Source: Dechloromonas denitrificans (GTDB taxonomy: Bacteria; Pseudomonadota; Gammaproteobacteria; Burkholderiales; Rhodocyclaceae). Taken from it: 64,000 bases of DNA. Under the pieces are notes generated by a model, which was not told the DNA's origin, did no database searches, and saw nothing but the letters and a program-made list of their open reading frames with translations. The stretch is taken from NCBI RefSeq assembly GCF_020510685.1, contig NZ_CP075185.1, positions 1,426,001 through 1,490,000 of the forward strand, written 5' to 3'. This document shows, in pieces, positions 1 to 9,237 of the stretch (position 1 is the stretch's first letter; each line of letters opens with the position of its first letter). Position numbers and translations under genes: made by a program.

Positions 1-1303
1 AGTAGTTGCCGCTGTTGTCGGCAGGAACGGGGATTCCCTTGTCTTCAAGACGCTGCGAGGCTGCCTTGCCTCGCCAGACCGGCATACCCTTGCCGGGCGG
101 CACGGTGTAGGTCAAGTATTCGCCATTGCTGTTCCAGTGCTTCCAGACGGCGAAACGCTCGCGCCATTCCGGTTTGGCGTGCAGGGCATCGAATTCGTCC
201 TTGCTCATCCAATAGACGGCATTGTCGTTCGACTTGGCGTCGAGTACCCGATAGAGCACCGTGCCGGGCTGCAGGATGTCGGGAGTGATGGTGCCGTGGA
301 AGGTTGAAAAGACATCCCGCAATGGCTTGGGCGCTGTGTTGCCGATATCGAAATGAGTCGCGGGGATGGTAGGCGGTACTTCCGCTGCTTGATATGTCCC
401 TTTCTTCCCAACCTTCACCCACTCCGGTTTTGCCTTCCTCAACTCCGCAATTTCCTCATCCAACTGCATCCGCGTCGAACCATGCGGATTCGGCACATTG
501 GTGCTGGCACGGTGATTCACACGGCGTTCGACATCAAGCCGCTGGGCCAGTCGATTGAGGTAGTTCTGAACCGGCGCCAGGGCATCGGCCATTGCCTTGT
601 TGGCTTGTTCCCGAACTTTCTTGACCGTTTGCAGTAGCTGGCCGGCCTGGGTTTGCATGGCCGTCGTCCCCCATTTCTTCACCAGGTCGAGCAACTTGTT
701 CAGGGCGCCGATGGCGGTGTCGAAGGCGACGCTCAGCTTGCCGACAGAAAGACTGCTGGAGACCGTACGCAACTGGTCAGCCAAGTATTTGTAGGGACTG
801 TCGATTTTCAGCGCCTTGAGCGTCTTGCGCACTTCCGGGCGGGCCAGGAAATCGTTCAGTTTGCCGATTCCCTTTTCCACGAAAGGCTTGCTAGCCTTCC
901 ACATGTCGGCGTCAAGCGCCACCTTTCCAGCGCTGAACATGGCTTTGCGTCCGTAGGCGAACATCACCTTGAAGCAGCCCTTGACCAGACTGCCCAGCGT
1001 CGGGAACAGTCCAATGAGGGTGAGCGCCAACGCTACCCAGGCCCACCGGTTACTGTTGTCCTGATTGATTTTTTTGCAATTGGCGACCACATCCCGGATA
1101 TCGCAGAGCTGATCAACCAGCGGGATCATGGAGATCACGGTTCCGGTTACGACTTGTGCGGTGCTTTGTTCTTCAACGAAGTCACCTTGCAGGACGATCC
1201 AGATCCACTCGGCCGCCGCCGACAAATCCTGTTTTGCGCTGCCCAGCCAGCGCGAGGGGGCCGCCGCATACCATGCCAAGGCATTTTCAAGGTCATTCCA
1301 CAT
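1..1303 (-). CDS. Probable VgrG-linked T6SS cargo effector (3' end outside window)
   Basis: An open frame runs from an ATG at 1303 off the left edge (434 codons seen, no stop). It starts 4 bases after the vgrG stop, so the two are probably co-transcribed and the product is a likely VgrG cargo. The first ~110 residues hold hydrophobic stretches (around 43-66, containing VISMIPLVDQLCD, and 83-106, WVALALTLIGLFPTLGSLV), as in delivery domains of polymorphic toxins. The middle is helical and Lys/Gln-rich. From about residue 300 the style changes to a compact domain (PGTVLYRVLDAKSND, then YLTYTVPPGKGMPVWRGKAA), which I take to be the toxin domain. It loosely resembles ADP-ribosyltransferase or NAD-glycohydrolase-type effectors, but I see no decisive catalytic motif. 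An immunity gene would lie left of the window. The function is inferred from position and architecture. Confidence 0.68.
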   Translation of the reverse strand, partial: MWNDLENALAWYAAAPSRWLGSAKQDLSAAAEWIWIVLQGDFVEEQSTAQVVTGTVISMIPLVDQLCDIRDVVANCKKINQDNSNRWAWVALALTLIGLFPTLGSLVKGCFKVMFAYGRKAMFSAGKVALDADMWKASKPFVEKGIGKLNDFLARPEVRKTLKALKIDSPYKYLADQLRTVSSSLSVGKLSVAFDTAIGALNKLLDLVKKWGTTAMQTQAGQLLQTVKKVREQANKAMADALAPVQNYLNRLAQRLDVERRVNHRASTNVPNPHGSTRMQLDEEIAELRKAKPEWVKVGKKGTYQAAEVPPTIPATHFDIGNTAPKPLRDVFSTFHGTITPDILQPGTVLYRVLDAKSNDNAVYWMSKDEFDALHAKPEWRERFAVWKHWNSNGEYLTYTVPPGKGMPVWRGKAASQRLEDKGIPVPADNSGNY

Positions 1304-1307
1304 AGCT

Positions 1308-4088
1308 TTACCCAAGCTTTCCTCGTGCGGCATTAATCAACTGATCAAGCGCATCCCAAGGAGAGCCTTGTTCCGGCTGCCGGGGTTCGTACTCGACGTA
1401 CTGAGCAAGCTTCGGCACATTTTCGTGGTGGGCCTGGCCGGCGCCATCGAGTTTTCCGCTGATGATTGAGCCGTCTTCAAAATGAATCTTGTAGCCTTGC
1501 CCGGCAAGCGCATCCCCATCGGCATCCATGTGCGAAATGTCGATCCAGTTGGATGCTTCCTGGGCTTTCCCTTCCGGCAACCGCTCCAACCCCGCCGCCC
1601 CATTTCCCGGCCCCACAAACGCATTCCCGCCGCCCTTCACTGAGAACGTCCCCGGACAGGCGAAGGTGATGTTGCTGCCTTCCAGCGTCACCGAAGATTG
1701 CCCGGCCTGCAGCACGATCTTCTCTTTCGCCAGGATATGAATCTCGTCGTTGCTGCTGGTGATCGTCACCGACTGGTCGGCGAGGATTTCCATCTGGTCG
1801 GTGTTGGCCTGGATGGTGTGGCTGCCGGCGGCGGCGATGCTCTTGATGCCGCCTGAATGGCTGAACCAGCTGGCCCCGGCGCCGACGGTGGTGGCGATGG
1901 TGTGGGCGCTGGCGATGTGCAAGTCCTGCTGGACAGTGGCGTGCAGGTGGCCGCCGGCATAGAGCAGGGTGCTGGCCGGGGTGGACAGGCCGATGTCGCT
2001 GGGGGCTTCGTTGAGGATGATCGGTTCGGCGAAGCGTTCGGTCGGCTCGCCAAGTTCGCGGCTGCCGGGCCGGGCTTTCTGCGCCGGCTGACCGCCGACG
2101 CTGGCGGTGAATTTGCCGTCCTGCTGGGGGTCGATCGTCTTGATGAATTTCGTCTGCTCGGCATTGCCTTTCAGTGGCAGGGCGGTTTGGCCGCTGGCGG
2201 CATCGGACAGGGCTTTGGCGGTTTCTTCGGCGGCTTTCAGTTGGGCGACCGTTTCGGCGACGTCCATCTGCGTGCTTTGCCCGTTCGGGCGGGCGGTGGC
2301 CGAGATCAGGATGCCCTCGCCAGCGCGTACGGCGAGCCAGGCATCGCTCCGGAGTTCGAAGCCGCTACCGCGCCACGCCCCCCGGCTGGCGCTTTCCGGG
2401 GCCTGATGGATGAGATGGCCGAGGCTGAGCTGGCCGGCGTTCTCGCTGGTCGCCAGGCGCGTGCGCGACTGGCCCGGCGAGTCGTCGAGCACCCACTGGT
2501 TATGGCCTTCTTCGAAATTGTGGCTCATCCAGCCGGAGAGCACTCCGGGGTGATTGGCCCCGGCTTCATGGCCGGCACTGAAGGGTGGCAGGTCGGCGCC
2601 GTTGTAGGCTTGGCCGACGATGATCGGGCGGTCGATGTCGGCGCCCAGGAAGTCGACCAGCACTTCGCTGCCGATGCGCGGCAGGAAATGGCTGCCCCAG
2701 TTGGCGCCGGACAGCCATTCGGCGACCCGCACCCAGGTGCCGGACTGGTCGTTGCCCGGCGCATTGCCGGTCTTGCCGGCCCCGGCGGTTTCGGTCAGGC
2801 CGCCGGCATTGGGGGTGGCGCCGCGTTGCCAGGGGAACTGGATCTTGATCCGATGATCGCGCTCGGTGGTCAGCACGGCATCGGGCAGGCCGACGACATG
2901 GGCGGTTTGCGAGCGGGCCTGCGGCTTGGCGATGGGTAGCGGCACGACGGGCACCGTCGCCGGCTGGGCGGTGCACCGGTTGCGGTAGCTGCCGCTTTCG
3001 ATATCGGTGCTACCGAGCAGTGCGGCGGCCTGGGCGCCGAGATTGTTGGCGCCGTGGTGGTCGACGCCGAGCACGGTGAAGCGGGCATCGTCGCCGCTAT
3101 AGGAAGCGTGCTGGGTCAGCGTGAAGACGGTGCCTTCGGCCAGTTGGCGGACGCTGCCTTCACCGGTGAAGCAACGGTATTTCGCTTCGTGGGCGGCGAG
3201 CAACAGGTCGGTGCGCAACTGCGCGGCGCTGCTGTCTTCGAAGCGGTAGGCTTGCGAGGCATCGTGGATTTCGAGGCGCGGCAGTTCGCCGTTATCCAGC
3301 GCACTGGTGGCTTCGGCGCCGGTGGCGACCAGTGTCTTGTAATCCCAGCCGGCGAGCGACACGGCATTGGGCTGGACCGAGCGCTGTTCCTGCCAGACCT
3401 GGATCGTGTCGGTGGTTTCGGTGGCGGCGCTGCGATGGAAACGGATGTCCGGCTGGGCGGCAACCGGCAGTTCGCTGTCGCGGTCGAAGATGACCAGTTG
3501 ATGGCGGGCGTGGCTGGCGTCATCCCCGGCACTGGCCGACTGGTCGTGGCTGAAGCGGTAGGACAAGCCTTCTTCGGCGAGCAGGCGCTGAATGAAGGCC
3601 AGGTCAGTTTCACGGTACTGCGTCGCCGTGCTGTACTGGCGCAGTTTCTGGGTGACCTGGCTGGTCCACTGGGCGGGCGGGTAGTCGGCGAAGATCTGGG
3701 TCAGGATGTCGATGACCGTCTTGTCCTGGAACAGGTAGTTGTCGCGGCGCAGGCCGAGGAAGGCGAGCCAGGGTTCCATGATTACCCGGTAGCGGGCCAG
3801 GCCGCCATCGGCCCCCAGCTGCAAGGCTTCGGTGACGTAGCCATGCCAGGACCGTTTGCTGCCGTCGGCCTGCAACAGCCGCAGGGTGATTTCCTCGCCG
3901 ATCAGCGCCTTGAGATCGAGATAGGCGTTGGTGGACAGACAGTCGATTTCAAAGCGGAAGGTTTCCGAGACGGCTTCCCGGCCGGTGAAGCGTTCGACGA
4001 GCAGCGAAGCGTCGGGGAGTGCGGTGGTGATTTCCAGCAGGCGGGCGTGCTGGGAGAGGAAGATGTCGGAGAGGGAAGATAGGGACAT
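1308..4088 (-). CDS. vgrG: Type VI secretion system spike protein VgrG with C-terminal extension
   Basis: 926 residues. VgrG trimers form the membrane-puncturing tip of the type VI secretion system and carry effectors. Residues 1-390 fit the gp27-like base (opening with the ITTALPDASLLVERFTGREA style typical of the family). Residues 400-495 form the gp5-like OB domain with LPRIGSEVLVDFLGADIDRP. Residues ~560-830 are the DUF2345 beta-helix with repeated short strands (QMEILADQSVTITSS, IVLQAGQSSVTLEG). A small extension at 846-902 (GYKIHFEDGSIISGKLDGAG) resembles the transthyretin-like adaptors that bind cargo in some VgrGs; this last point is inference. No other T6SS structural gene is in the window, so this may be an orphan vgrG-effector island. 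Confidence 0.95.
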   Translation of the reverse strand: MSLSSLSDIFLSQHARLLEITTALPDASLLVERFTGREAVSETFRFEIDCLSTNAYLDLKALIGEEITLRLLQADGSKRSWHGYVTEALQLGADGGLARYRVIMEPWLAFLGLRRDNYLFQDKTVIDILTQIFADYPPAQWTSQVTQKLRQYSTATQYRETDLAFIQRLLAEEGLSYRFSHDQSASAGDDASHARHQLVIFDRDSELPVAAQPDIRFHRSAATETTDTIQVWQEQRSVQPNAVSLAGWDYKTLVATGAEATSALDNGELPRLEIHDASQAYRFEDSSAAQLRTDLLLAAHEAKYRCFTGEGSVRQLAEGTVFTLTQHASYSGDDARFTVLGVDHHGANNLGAQAAALLGSTDIESGSYRNRCTAQPATVPVVPLPIAKPQARSQTAHVVGLPDAVLTTERDHRIKIQFPWQRGATPNAGGLTETAGAGKTGNAPGNDQSGTWVRVAEWLSGANWGSHFLPRIGSEVLVDFLGADIDRPIIVGQAYNGADLPPFSAGHEAGANHPGVLSGWMSHNFEEGHNQWVLDDSPGQSRTRLATSENAGQLSLGHLIHQAPESASRGAWRGSGFELRSDAWLAVRAGEGILISATARPNGQSTQMDVAETVAQLKAAEETAKALSDAASGQTALPLKGNAEQTKFIKTIDPQQDGKFTASVGGQPAQKARPGSRELGEPTERFAEPIILNEAPSDIGLSTPASTLLYAGGHLHATVQQDLHIASAHTIATTVGAGASWFSHSGGIKSIAAAGSHTIQANTDQMEILADQSVTITSSNDEIHILAKEKIVLQAGQSSVTLEGSNITFACPGTFSVKGGGNAFVGPGNGAAGLERLPEGKAQEASNWIDISHMDADGDALAGQGYKIHFEDGSIISGKLDGAGQAHHENVPKLAQYVEYEPRQPEQGSPWDALDQLINAARGKLG

Positions 4089-4485
4089 CGGCGCACCGGA
4101 TATGCCAAAAGGGTGCTCATTGTATTATGACGACGGCAATGTCGCCATATCGTTTGGCGGTTTGGCATTGACGGAACAGGCCGGGTTGGGGGCGCTACTT
4201 TCGGACGGTCACCGATTCACCGAGTGTTTGCTGTCCGGGGGGGCTGCTGACGTTCATTTTGTGTGTTTTCCGGCAATTGGATGGCCGACTTCACCCAGAT
4301 GACGGATCAAAATTAGTCTTGGCAAGAGAGCTTCACTGTGAGCGTCAAAGGGGCGCGGTACTTCTAGGTGCAATGATATTGAGCAAAGGCTGGCTGCATA
4401 GACGCGAGGCTTGCAAGGATGAGGCAGTGGAGGCTTTGGAATTTCGCGCAGACACCACGTTGGCTAGTGTCACGTTGGCAGTAAC
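4089..4485. other. Intergenic gap upstream of vgrG, no gene seen
   Basis: About 400 bases with stops in all frames and lower GC than vgrG. It must contain the vgrG promoter on the minus strand. I see no clear terminator, repeat or remnant. Confidence 0.4.
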
Positions 4486-4938
4486 TCAACGTCGGCTCTT
4501 CTTCTGGCCCCGAAAAACTCCTTCGCCCCGGTCCATCATGCCGAGCATGCGCGCCGATTGTTCATCACCTCGATCAGCCGAGAAAATAAGCATTTCGCGA
4601 GCTTTCGGGATGTCGACCTTAATGCCCGCCTTGCCCGTCGCGTAAGCCATGCCAAGTACAGAAATGGCATCCTCAAATCCGCCATCAATGGCCTTTTGCA
4701 GCCACGCCACAGCCTGTCGCCCATCCTCCTTCACGCCTCTGCCAAGGAGGTACATCGAGCCGAGAACAGACATGGCCTGGACATTGCCCAGTTCGGATGC
4801 CTCGATCATTAGCGCCAGCGCTTTGTCGTGCTCGTTTGCCTCCTGAAAGGCCAATGCCTCTGTATAGGCAGTAATTGACCGAGCTTTGTTCAGCAGAGCG
4901 CCGTTGAGAGTGACCAGGTTCTTGATGAAGTTCAACAT
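4486..4938 (-). CDS. Sel1-like repeat protein
   Basis: 150 residues with at least two Sel1/TPR-like helical repeats, e.g. GNVQAMSVLGSMYLLGRGV and EDAISVLGMAYATGKAGI, each followed by a DXXKA-type turn (AVAWLQKAIDGG, AREMLIFSADRG). Sel1 repeats are protein-interaction scaffolds. The N-terminus (MLNFIKNLVTLNGALL) is weakly hydrophobic but not a clear signal peptide. The start lies 8 bases after the stop of the pseudopilin gene on the same strand, so the two are probably one operon. The specific partner is unknown. Confidence 0.85.
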   Translation of the reverse strand: MLNFIKNLVTLNGALLNKARSITAYTEALAFQEANEHDKALALMIEASELGNVQAMSVLGSMYLLGRGVKEDGRQAVAWLQKAIDGGFEDAISVLGMAYATGKAGIKVDIPKAREMLIFSADRGDEQSARMLGMMDRGEGVFRGQKKSRR

Positions 4939-4946
4939 CGCGGTGC

Positions 4947-6131
4947 TTATAAGCCGACCTTGGCGAAAGCTGCCTGCAATTCCCCTGCTGTCACCGCCAC
5001 CAAGGTATCGTCCGTCGTTGGTGTCGCGTTGTCAGCGCCTCGCGACAGTATGGTGAATGCGATGGCCCCAGGCAGTGTTGTGGCTGATATGGGCGACGTG
5101 ACGGGCGTGTATTCAAAGGCGGCCCCCCATGGGTCGGGTGCAGTCAGATTGGTTGCGAACCAAAGCGCATTTGGTAATGGGTATTGCATTGCACCCGCGG
5201 CACCAGATCGAAGGGACACCGCATTGGCAATGATTGCTCCCTTCATTTGCTCTGTCGTCGCAATGATCGCGGCGCGAGAATCCTTCAACGATCCGTTTTG
5301 TGTAAGGGGCGCCAATAGGTCATTCGGTGTCAGCGCGAGCAGAACATCATCGAACCGATTGCCGGCGATCTCGGAGAAATCCTTCCGGACATACTGACTG
5401 TCGTTATCTGCGTTGGCTCGTTCATCGGCACCCGTTCCGGCTGTGGAGGATCTCGCCCCTCCGGCCAGAAAGGCACCAAAGCCATTCTTACCATGGGAAA
5501 CGATCACCGCCACCGCTGCGCAAGGATTGAACGCTAGCCCATTGCTGCAGTCGTTGATCTGGTTGCCAGCAGGGGCTTGGCCGAGCACACCAGGGCCACT
5601 CGAATGCAGTGAGATATAACCCCGCATACCTGGGATTGTCCTGAGATTCAGGTTTGTGGCGCTGGCTACCACTTGATAGGAGAATTGGTTGAAGAAACCA
5701 TCGGCAGCCGTCTCGGCGGCCAAGCCTAATGAGACCCATGGGACCAAACCCGTTACGACGACAGCGGGTGCCGCACCTGTACTGATAATTCCGGTGCAAG
5801 TCCCTGGCGTTGCGGCCTCAACGCCAAAGTTGGCATCGCCTGCGGCAAGCGTCGGATCGGCGGGACACGGGAGCCGACTATTGCGGGAAATGAAGTTGGT
5901 CAGTGCCGACCGAATCGTTTCCTCTTTCACCCTAGTCGCCGCTTGGCGCTGCGAATCGACTTGCGCCATCAGCAAACTCATTCCGGCCCCCAACACCAAA
6001 GCCATGATCACCAACACAATCGAAATTTCGACGAGGGTAAATCCACGGGGCATTCGAGGCTGGAAGGAAACGGCAGTTCTCATGCTCGAATAATAATGCA
6101 TCTTCGAATCACCCTCTTTACATCTACGCAA
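4947..6131 (-). CDS. Type II/IV pseudopilin-like protein
   Basis: The sequence near the N-terminus, MPRG/FTLVEISIVLVIMALVLGAGM, is a classic class III prepilin motif: Gly before the cut, Phe+1, Glu+5, then a hydrophobic helix. Several in-frame starts precede it (6131 or the Met codons just downstream); a start near MRTAVSFQPRMPRG gives a leader of ordinary length. The C-terminal ~330 residues are a large soluble domain rich in Gly, Ala, Asn and Thr with a few Cys (LPCPADP, NDCSNGLAFNPCA). Large pseudopilins of this style occur in MSHA/T2SS-like or orphan loci. No pilus assembly ATPase or secretin is nearby, so it would need machinery encoded elsewhere. Confidence 0.85.
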   Translation of the reverse strand: MRRCKEGDSKMHYYSSMRTAVSFQPRMPRGFTLVEISIVLVIMALVLGAGMSLLMAQVDSQRQAATRVKEETIRSALTNFISRNSRLPCPADPTLAAGDANFGVEAATPGTCTGIISTGAAPAVVVTGLVPWVSLGLAAETAADGFFNQFSYQVVASATNLNLRTIPGMRGYISLHSSGPGVLGQAPAGNQINDCSNGLAFNPCAAVAVIVSHGKNGFGAFLAGGARSSTAGTGADERANADNDSQYVRKDFSEIAGNRFDDVLLALTPNDLLAPLTQNGSLKDSRAAIIATTEQMKGAIIANAVSLRSGAAGAMQYPLPNALWFATNLTAPDPWGAAFEYTPVTSPISATTLPGAIAFTILSRGADNATPTTDDTLVAVTAGELQAAFAKVGL

Positions 6132-6244
6132 TCAGCGATCATCCGAGGAGTGCCCGAAGCGAAAGTAGGTGGTTATGAATAACGAATGATCGGGAATAAT
6201 GAGGGGCTACTGGGGCTGCGAGGGAGCGCAAAGTAGCGTAGCCG

Positions 6245-6817
6245 CTACTCCTTACACTTTACAGCTCGCTTGACTAAAACAGATCCATCTTTGCGTGTGA
6301 CAGCGGTTACGTGCGGCATGTCCATCACTGACGGATCTTGAGCCGCTAACAATCGTTCGCGGCTATTAGCCCGCTCTTGCTCGTTAACAGATTCGCCACC
6401 AAAGTAAAAGTGGAGATACTGAGTAGGTTGAAGCCTAGGGACGTGAAGTACATTGGCACTCGGATCGAACCTAAATTGAATTGGAATGTATGGTTGGCGT
6501 TGCAACAATGTCTTCTGACCAGAGGGAATCATCTGGTCTCTCTCGTCCCCGTACTCTAGGGTGATCGTACCCTGTGTCGTGAAATGATCTACCGCAAACG
6601 CGATCTCGATGTCGGTAGCATCGGCTTTTGTATCGTTGCGAAGGAGTACTTCGACGTCTACGCAACGTCCGTTCTTGTCACGAGTGCTCGCAATCTCAGC
6701 GATAACGCTTGGTTCGAGGGCATTGTAGATCAGAGCGAATGAGCCAATAACTGCTGTGGAAGCGAGGCCCATTGCCCACTTCTCGGCGTCTGTCCAGTCT
6801 CGGTTGAGGAAGCCCAC
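6245..6817 (-). CDS. Membrane-anchored hypothetical protein
   Basis: 190 residues, not recognised. A short charged N-terminus (NRDWTDAEKW) is followed by one membrane segment at about 15-33 (AMGLASTAVIGSFALIYNAL). The rest looks like a beta-rich domain with alternating hydrophobics (CVDVEVLLRNDTKADATDIEIAF), an immunoglobulin-like pattern seen in soluble domains of anchored accessory proteins. The tail is basic. It stands alone between the pseudopilin operon and a transposase remnant, and its base composition is lower in GC than the core genes. Topology is inferred, function unknown. Confidence 0.65.
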   Translation of the reverse strand: MGFLNRDWTDAEKWAMGLASTAVIGSFALIYNALEPSVIAEIASTRDKNGRCVDVEVLLRNDTKADATDIEIAFAVDHFTTQGTITLEYGDERDQMIPSGQKTLLQRQPYIPIQFRFDPSANVLHVPRLQPTQYLHFYFGGESVNEQERANSRERLLAAQDPSVMDMPHVTAVTRKDGSVLVKRAVKCKE

Positions 6818-6925
6818 GATGTGCCTACTAACGAAGATGTAGAAAAATTATATTCATGCCGGAATCGTGCCGTGAACCATATGGAATAACAAGACTCCAA
6901 CCGCTATTGGGTTTAGGAAAGCACC

Positions 6926-7080
6926 ATGGCCTGTTACAAAGCAATTGACACCAGTTTGAGGTACTTGGTGATGGAATCGGGGAGGCAATTGCTACCGGGC
7001 TGTTTCGAATATGCCGTATATCACCTGCTCCACCGCGAATTCAACCTTTCCCGCTTCGATATCGCCCTGCCATCTACCTC
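6926..7080 (+). pseudogene. N-terminal remnant of an IS1182-type transposase
   Basis: The frame beginning MACYKAIDTSLRYLVMESG and continuing QLLPGCFEYAVYHLLHREF then NLSRFD matches, from memory, the first ~50 residues of IS1182-family transposases (typically M-x-YKxIDTSPRFLxVDxxRQLxPGTFEHAxNxLxxxExDLSxFD). The similarity ends near ALPS, after which the frame runs into the regulatory region of the next gene. The catalytic DDE part is absent, so this is a dead fragment. Confidence 0.6.
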
Positions 7081-7082
7081 CC

Positions 7083-7141
7083 CCAATACTGTGAGTTGTG
7101 TCACCAATAGCGGTGATGCTCTTCTCAACCCACAGTATTGG
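7083..7141. promoter_or_regulatory. Inverted repeat overlapping the ribosome binding site of the HTH gene
   Basis: The arm CCAATACTGTGAGTTG (7083-7098) pairs 15 of 16 with CAACCCACAGTATTGG (7126-7141). Inside lies a second small palindrome, TCACC/GGTGA (7101-7116). The right arm ends in the GGAGG that serves as Shine-Dalgarno for the ATG at 7150. It could be an operator for the HTH protein, an mRNA hairpin hiding the ribosome site, or both. Confidence 0.6.
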
Positions 7142-7149
7142 AGGTTTAC

Positions 7150-7536
7150 ATGTCGAAAATGACAGTCGCTCAATTCCTTACCATCAAGATCAACGAATCA
7201 GGAAAAAGCCAGAAAGAGATTGCTACCGAGATTGGATACGATTCTGCCAACGTCATCACGATGTTCAAGCAGGGGCTGACCAAACTTCCGATTGATACCG
7301 TCGGTCCAATCGCTCGCGCGCTTAACGTTGACCCCGTGTATCTCTTGCGATTGGTTTTCAGGGAATACCACCCCGCAACGTTCGAAGCGGTGGAACACGC
7401 GCTCGGCACGACCATCGTTACCGAGAACGAGCGCAAGCTACTCGATCAGTTCAGGCGCAGTACTGAACATTCTGATCCAGAAATGCTGGTCTTCGGACCG
7501 ACACGGGCAATCGCGCTAGTGCTTGCCGACAGGTAG
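7150..7536 (+). CDS. XRE-like helix-turn-helix protein
   Basis: 128 residues from the ATG at 7150, which has GGAGG 5 bases upstream; an upstream TTG at 7138 is less likely. Residues ~10-60 form a lambda-repressor-like HTH (SGKSQKEIATEIGYDSANV then ITMFKQGLTKLP), with the usual QxEIA first helix and a following helix ending in a DPVYLLRLV segment typical of XRE proteins. The C-terminal half (FEAVEHALGTTIVTENERKLLDQFR) is probably a dimerisation or sensing tail. The gene stands alone behind a strong inverted repeat, so autoregulation is likely. Confidence 0.8.
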   Translation: MSKMTVAQFLTIKINESGKSQKEIATEIGYDSANVITMFKQGLTKLPIDTVGPIARALNVDPVYLLRLVFREYHPATFEAVEHALGTTIVTENERKLLDQFRRSTEHSDPEMLVFGPTRAIALVLADR

Positions 7537-7748
7537 CTGTCACTGGGTATAAGGATTAGTCGAGGCAACACGAAAATATTTCCAACATAGGGCATCAAGA
7601 GGGTGACGTGGTTCTAGGGCTACCCCCTCTTGACCTTATCCGAATCGGCCATCGTCCAACAAGAGCCTATCGTGTTCTGAAAATATCCATATGCATTGTC
7701 GGCTTGCTGATTAAAAAAATGTCTCTCTCGATACCACAATGTATCGGT

Positions 7749-7892
7749 GCTGTTCCGACCACAACGGCCGTTGGCCTGACGCGCCCTATCGGGCAGCAAT
7801 CCGGCGATTTGCCGCCGTTGAGCCCTGATAGGTCGCGAACGGCAGCTTTCCTATCTGGCGAACGCGTACTCCGAGTGCACTAAGCGGCCAGA
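7749..7892 (+). repeat. Dispersed non-coding repeat, copy A
   Basis: This stretch resembles 15979-16125 in the same orientation, sharing blocks such as TTGGCCTGA, ATCGGGCAG, GAACGGCAGCTTTCC, TCTGGCGAA and GCGTACT in the same order and spacing. No open frame is shared. The two copies bracket about 8.2 kb of accessory genes. Identity is roughly four bases in five by eye. Confidence 0.65.
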
Positions 7893-7975
7893 TGGCGGGT
7901 GTGAAAGCTGTCTTTCAATTTTTGACGTCGCCAGTTTGCTAAGGTTAATTTCGTGATGTACCGGGGATCGATGAG

Positions 7976-9049
7976 TTAATTACCTTCTTGGTTTAAGGGA
8001 ACTCGAGGTGTCACTGAAAAGTGGCTTGATGCGTGCCCAAAGCACTTAGATTCAAGCACAGGAATTCCATGGGTCTTGAAATATGCTTGAATAAAGTTCC
8101 TTTTATGAGGGCTGCAACGAGGATCTATTGTGACGTTTGAAATGAAATCGGGCTGTAGCGGGAGACTGATACTGTCTTTACACACAAGTTTTTGCCTGAG
8201 AGCTTCTTCGCGCAAAATGGCTCTAGCGTAGGCCAGCATTGCGGAATCATGCTCTGGAAGGGAGATATTGGTATCTGGGCGTGCAAGCATCTCCTGCAGA
8301 CTAATAGCTGCGGTAGCTAGTGTTGATGGGGTGTATGGGGAATAGGTAAGCACTAATCTGATCTCGGATTCGTGCGCAAATGAAGAGTCTTTCAATTCCA
8401 AAGCTGAGAATCGATACTGCATTGAGCGAAAACTATCTCTAGCGCTCATAGCAGTCAGTGACTTGTGCGGCACAATCTTTCCAGCCCCATTAAGCTTGTC
8501 GTAGGCACGTCGCCGTCGATCAATTTTCCTTCCAATCGAACTGAGATCATCGTATTGGACGGCTGATATCTTGCTGCTGTTGAGAAACTGCCCCGACTGC
8601 GACCCACTGGTAATGGCTGGTCTGGGGTCCGCGTCAACCGCGGCAAGTGCGTTGGCTGCCTGTCCGAGGCTAGCAATAGTAGTGGTAATTTGAACGGACG
8701 AATGGTCAGTTGAGTACAACGCCCACATTGCCACCGACTCTTTTGTCATTGTCCAAGAGGACACATAGCTGCGACTTGCAATAGTGCGCTGGTGTTCGAC
8801 AAATTCCGCCTGGCTACGAAAGACACGCGTTATCCCAGCACAAGGACCTGCTGAAACCGCAAGTAGGTCAATTGCGGCGTCGAGTCCTTCATTTGGATCT
8901 TCAAAATTTGTCGTAAGCGGCACATATAGGATGTTCTCTGAAACCACTTGAGCCGCGGAGAAAAAATCAACAATTCGATGAACTTGTTGCGTTCGGCTAA
9001 GCCCGCTAATTGTCGGTGCTGGATCGTCGTAGGAAGGAAACAGAGCCAT
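7976..9049 (-). CDS. DUF2971 family protein
   Basis: 357 residues. It carries the features I associate with DUF2971: an early NDPxE-like turn (FEDPNEGLDAA), a central SSWTMTKESVAMWALYST segment (family pattern: Ser, then MWaxYa), a KISAVQYDD strand and an EIRLVL strand after FAHES, and a C-terminal VTIDPRCSPHKR. DUF2971 proteins are uncharacterised but are often found in accessory and defence-type neighbourhoods. It lies 281 bases downstream of the CHAT gene on the same strand. Its 3' flank runs into repeat copy A. Any enzymatic role is unknown. Confidence 0.75.
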   Translation of the reverse strand: MALFPSYDDPAPTISGLSRTQQVHRIVDFFSAAQVVSENILYVPLTTNFEDPNEGLDAAIDLLAVSAGPCAGITRVFRSQAEFVEHQRTIASRSYVSSWTMTKESVAMWALYSTDHSSVQITTTIASLGQAANALAAVDADPRPAITSGSQSGQFLNSSKISAVQYDDLSSIGRKIDRRRRAYDKLNGAGKIVPHKSLTAMSARDSFRSMQYRFSALELKDSSFAHESEIRLVLTYSPYTPSTLATAAISLQEMLARPDTNISLPEHDSAMLAYARAILREEALRQKLVCKDSISLPLQPDFISNVTIDPRCSPHKRNFIQAYFKTHGIPVLESKCFGHASSHFSVTPRVPLNQEGN

Positions 9050-9237
9050 TGAGACCTTACTCCGTGGAGAGTAAGCGCCGTGACGCCTAGGATCGAAAGA
9101 CTATCCCTTTGGGATTCGATTATCAAGGCAAGCAACGTTGCTAGGGCCAATGACAGCGTTGAATAGAAGGGCACCGAAGGCCGCTTCTAGGCGGTTGCAG
9201 GCGCATGCTGTGTGAGTAGGACGTCCTAGGCAGCTAT

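Noticed and set aside
1857-2939. Long plus-strand open frame opposite vgrG.
   Set aside because: It is the GC-rich antisense shadow of vgrG; composition is Gly/Ala/Arg-heavy without domain pattern.
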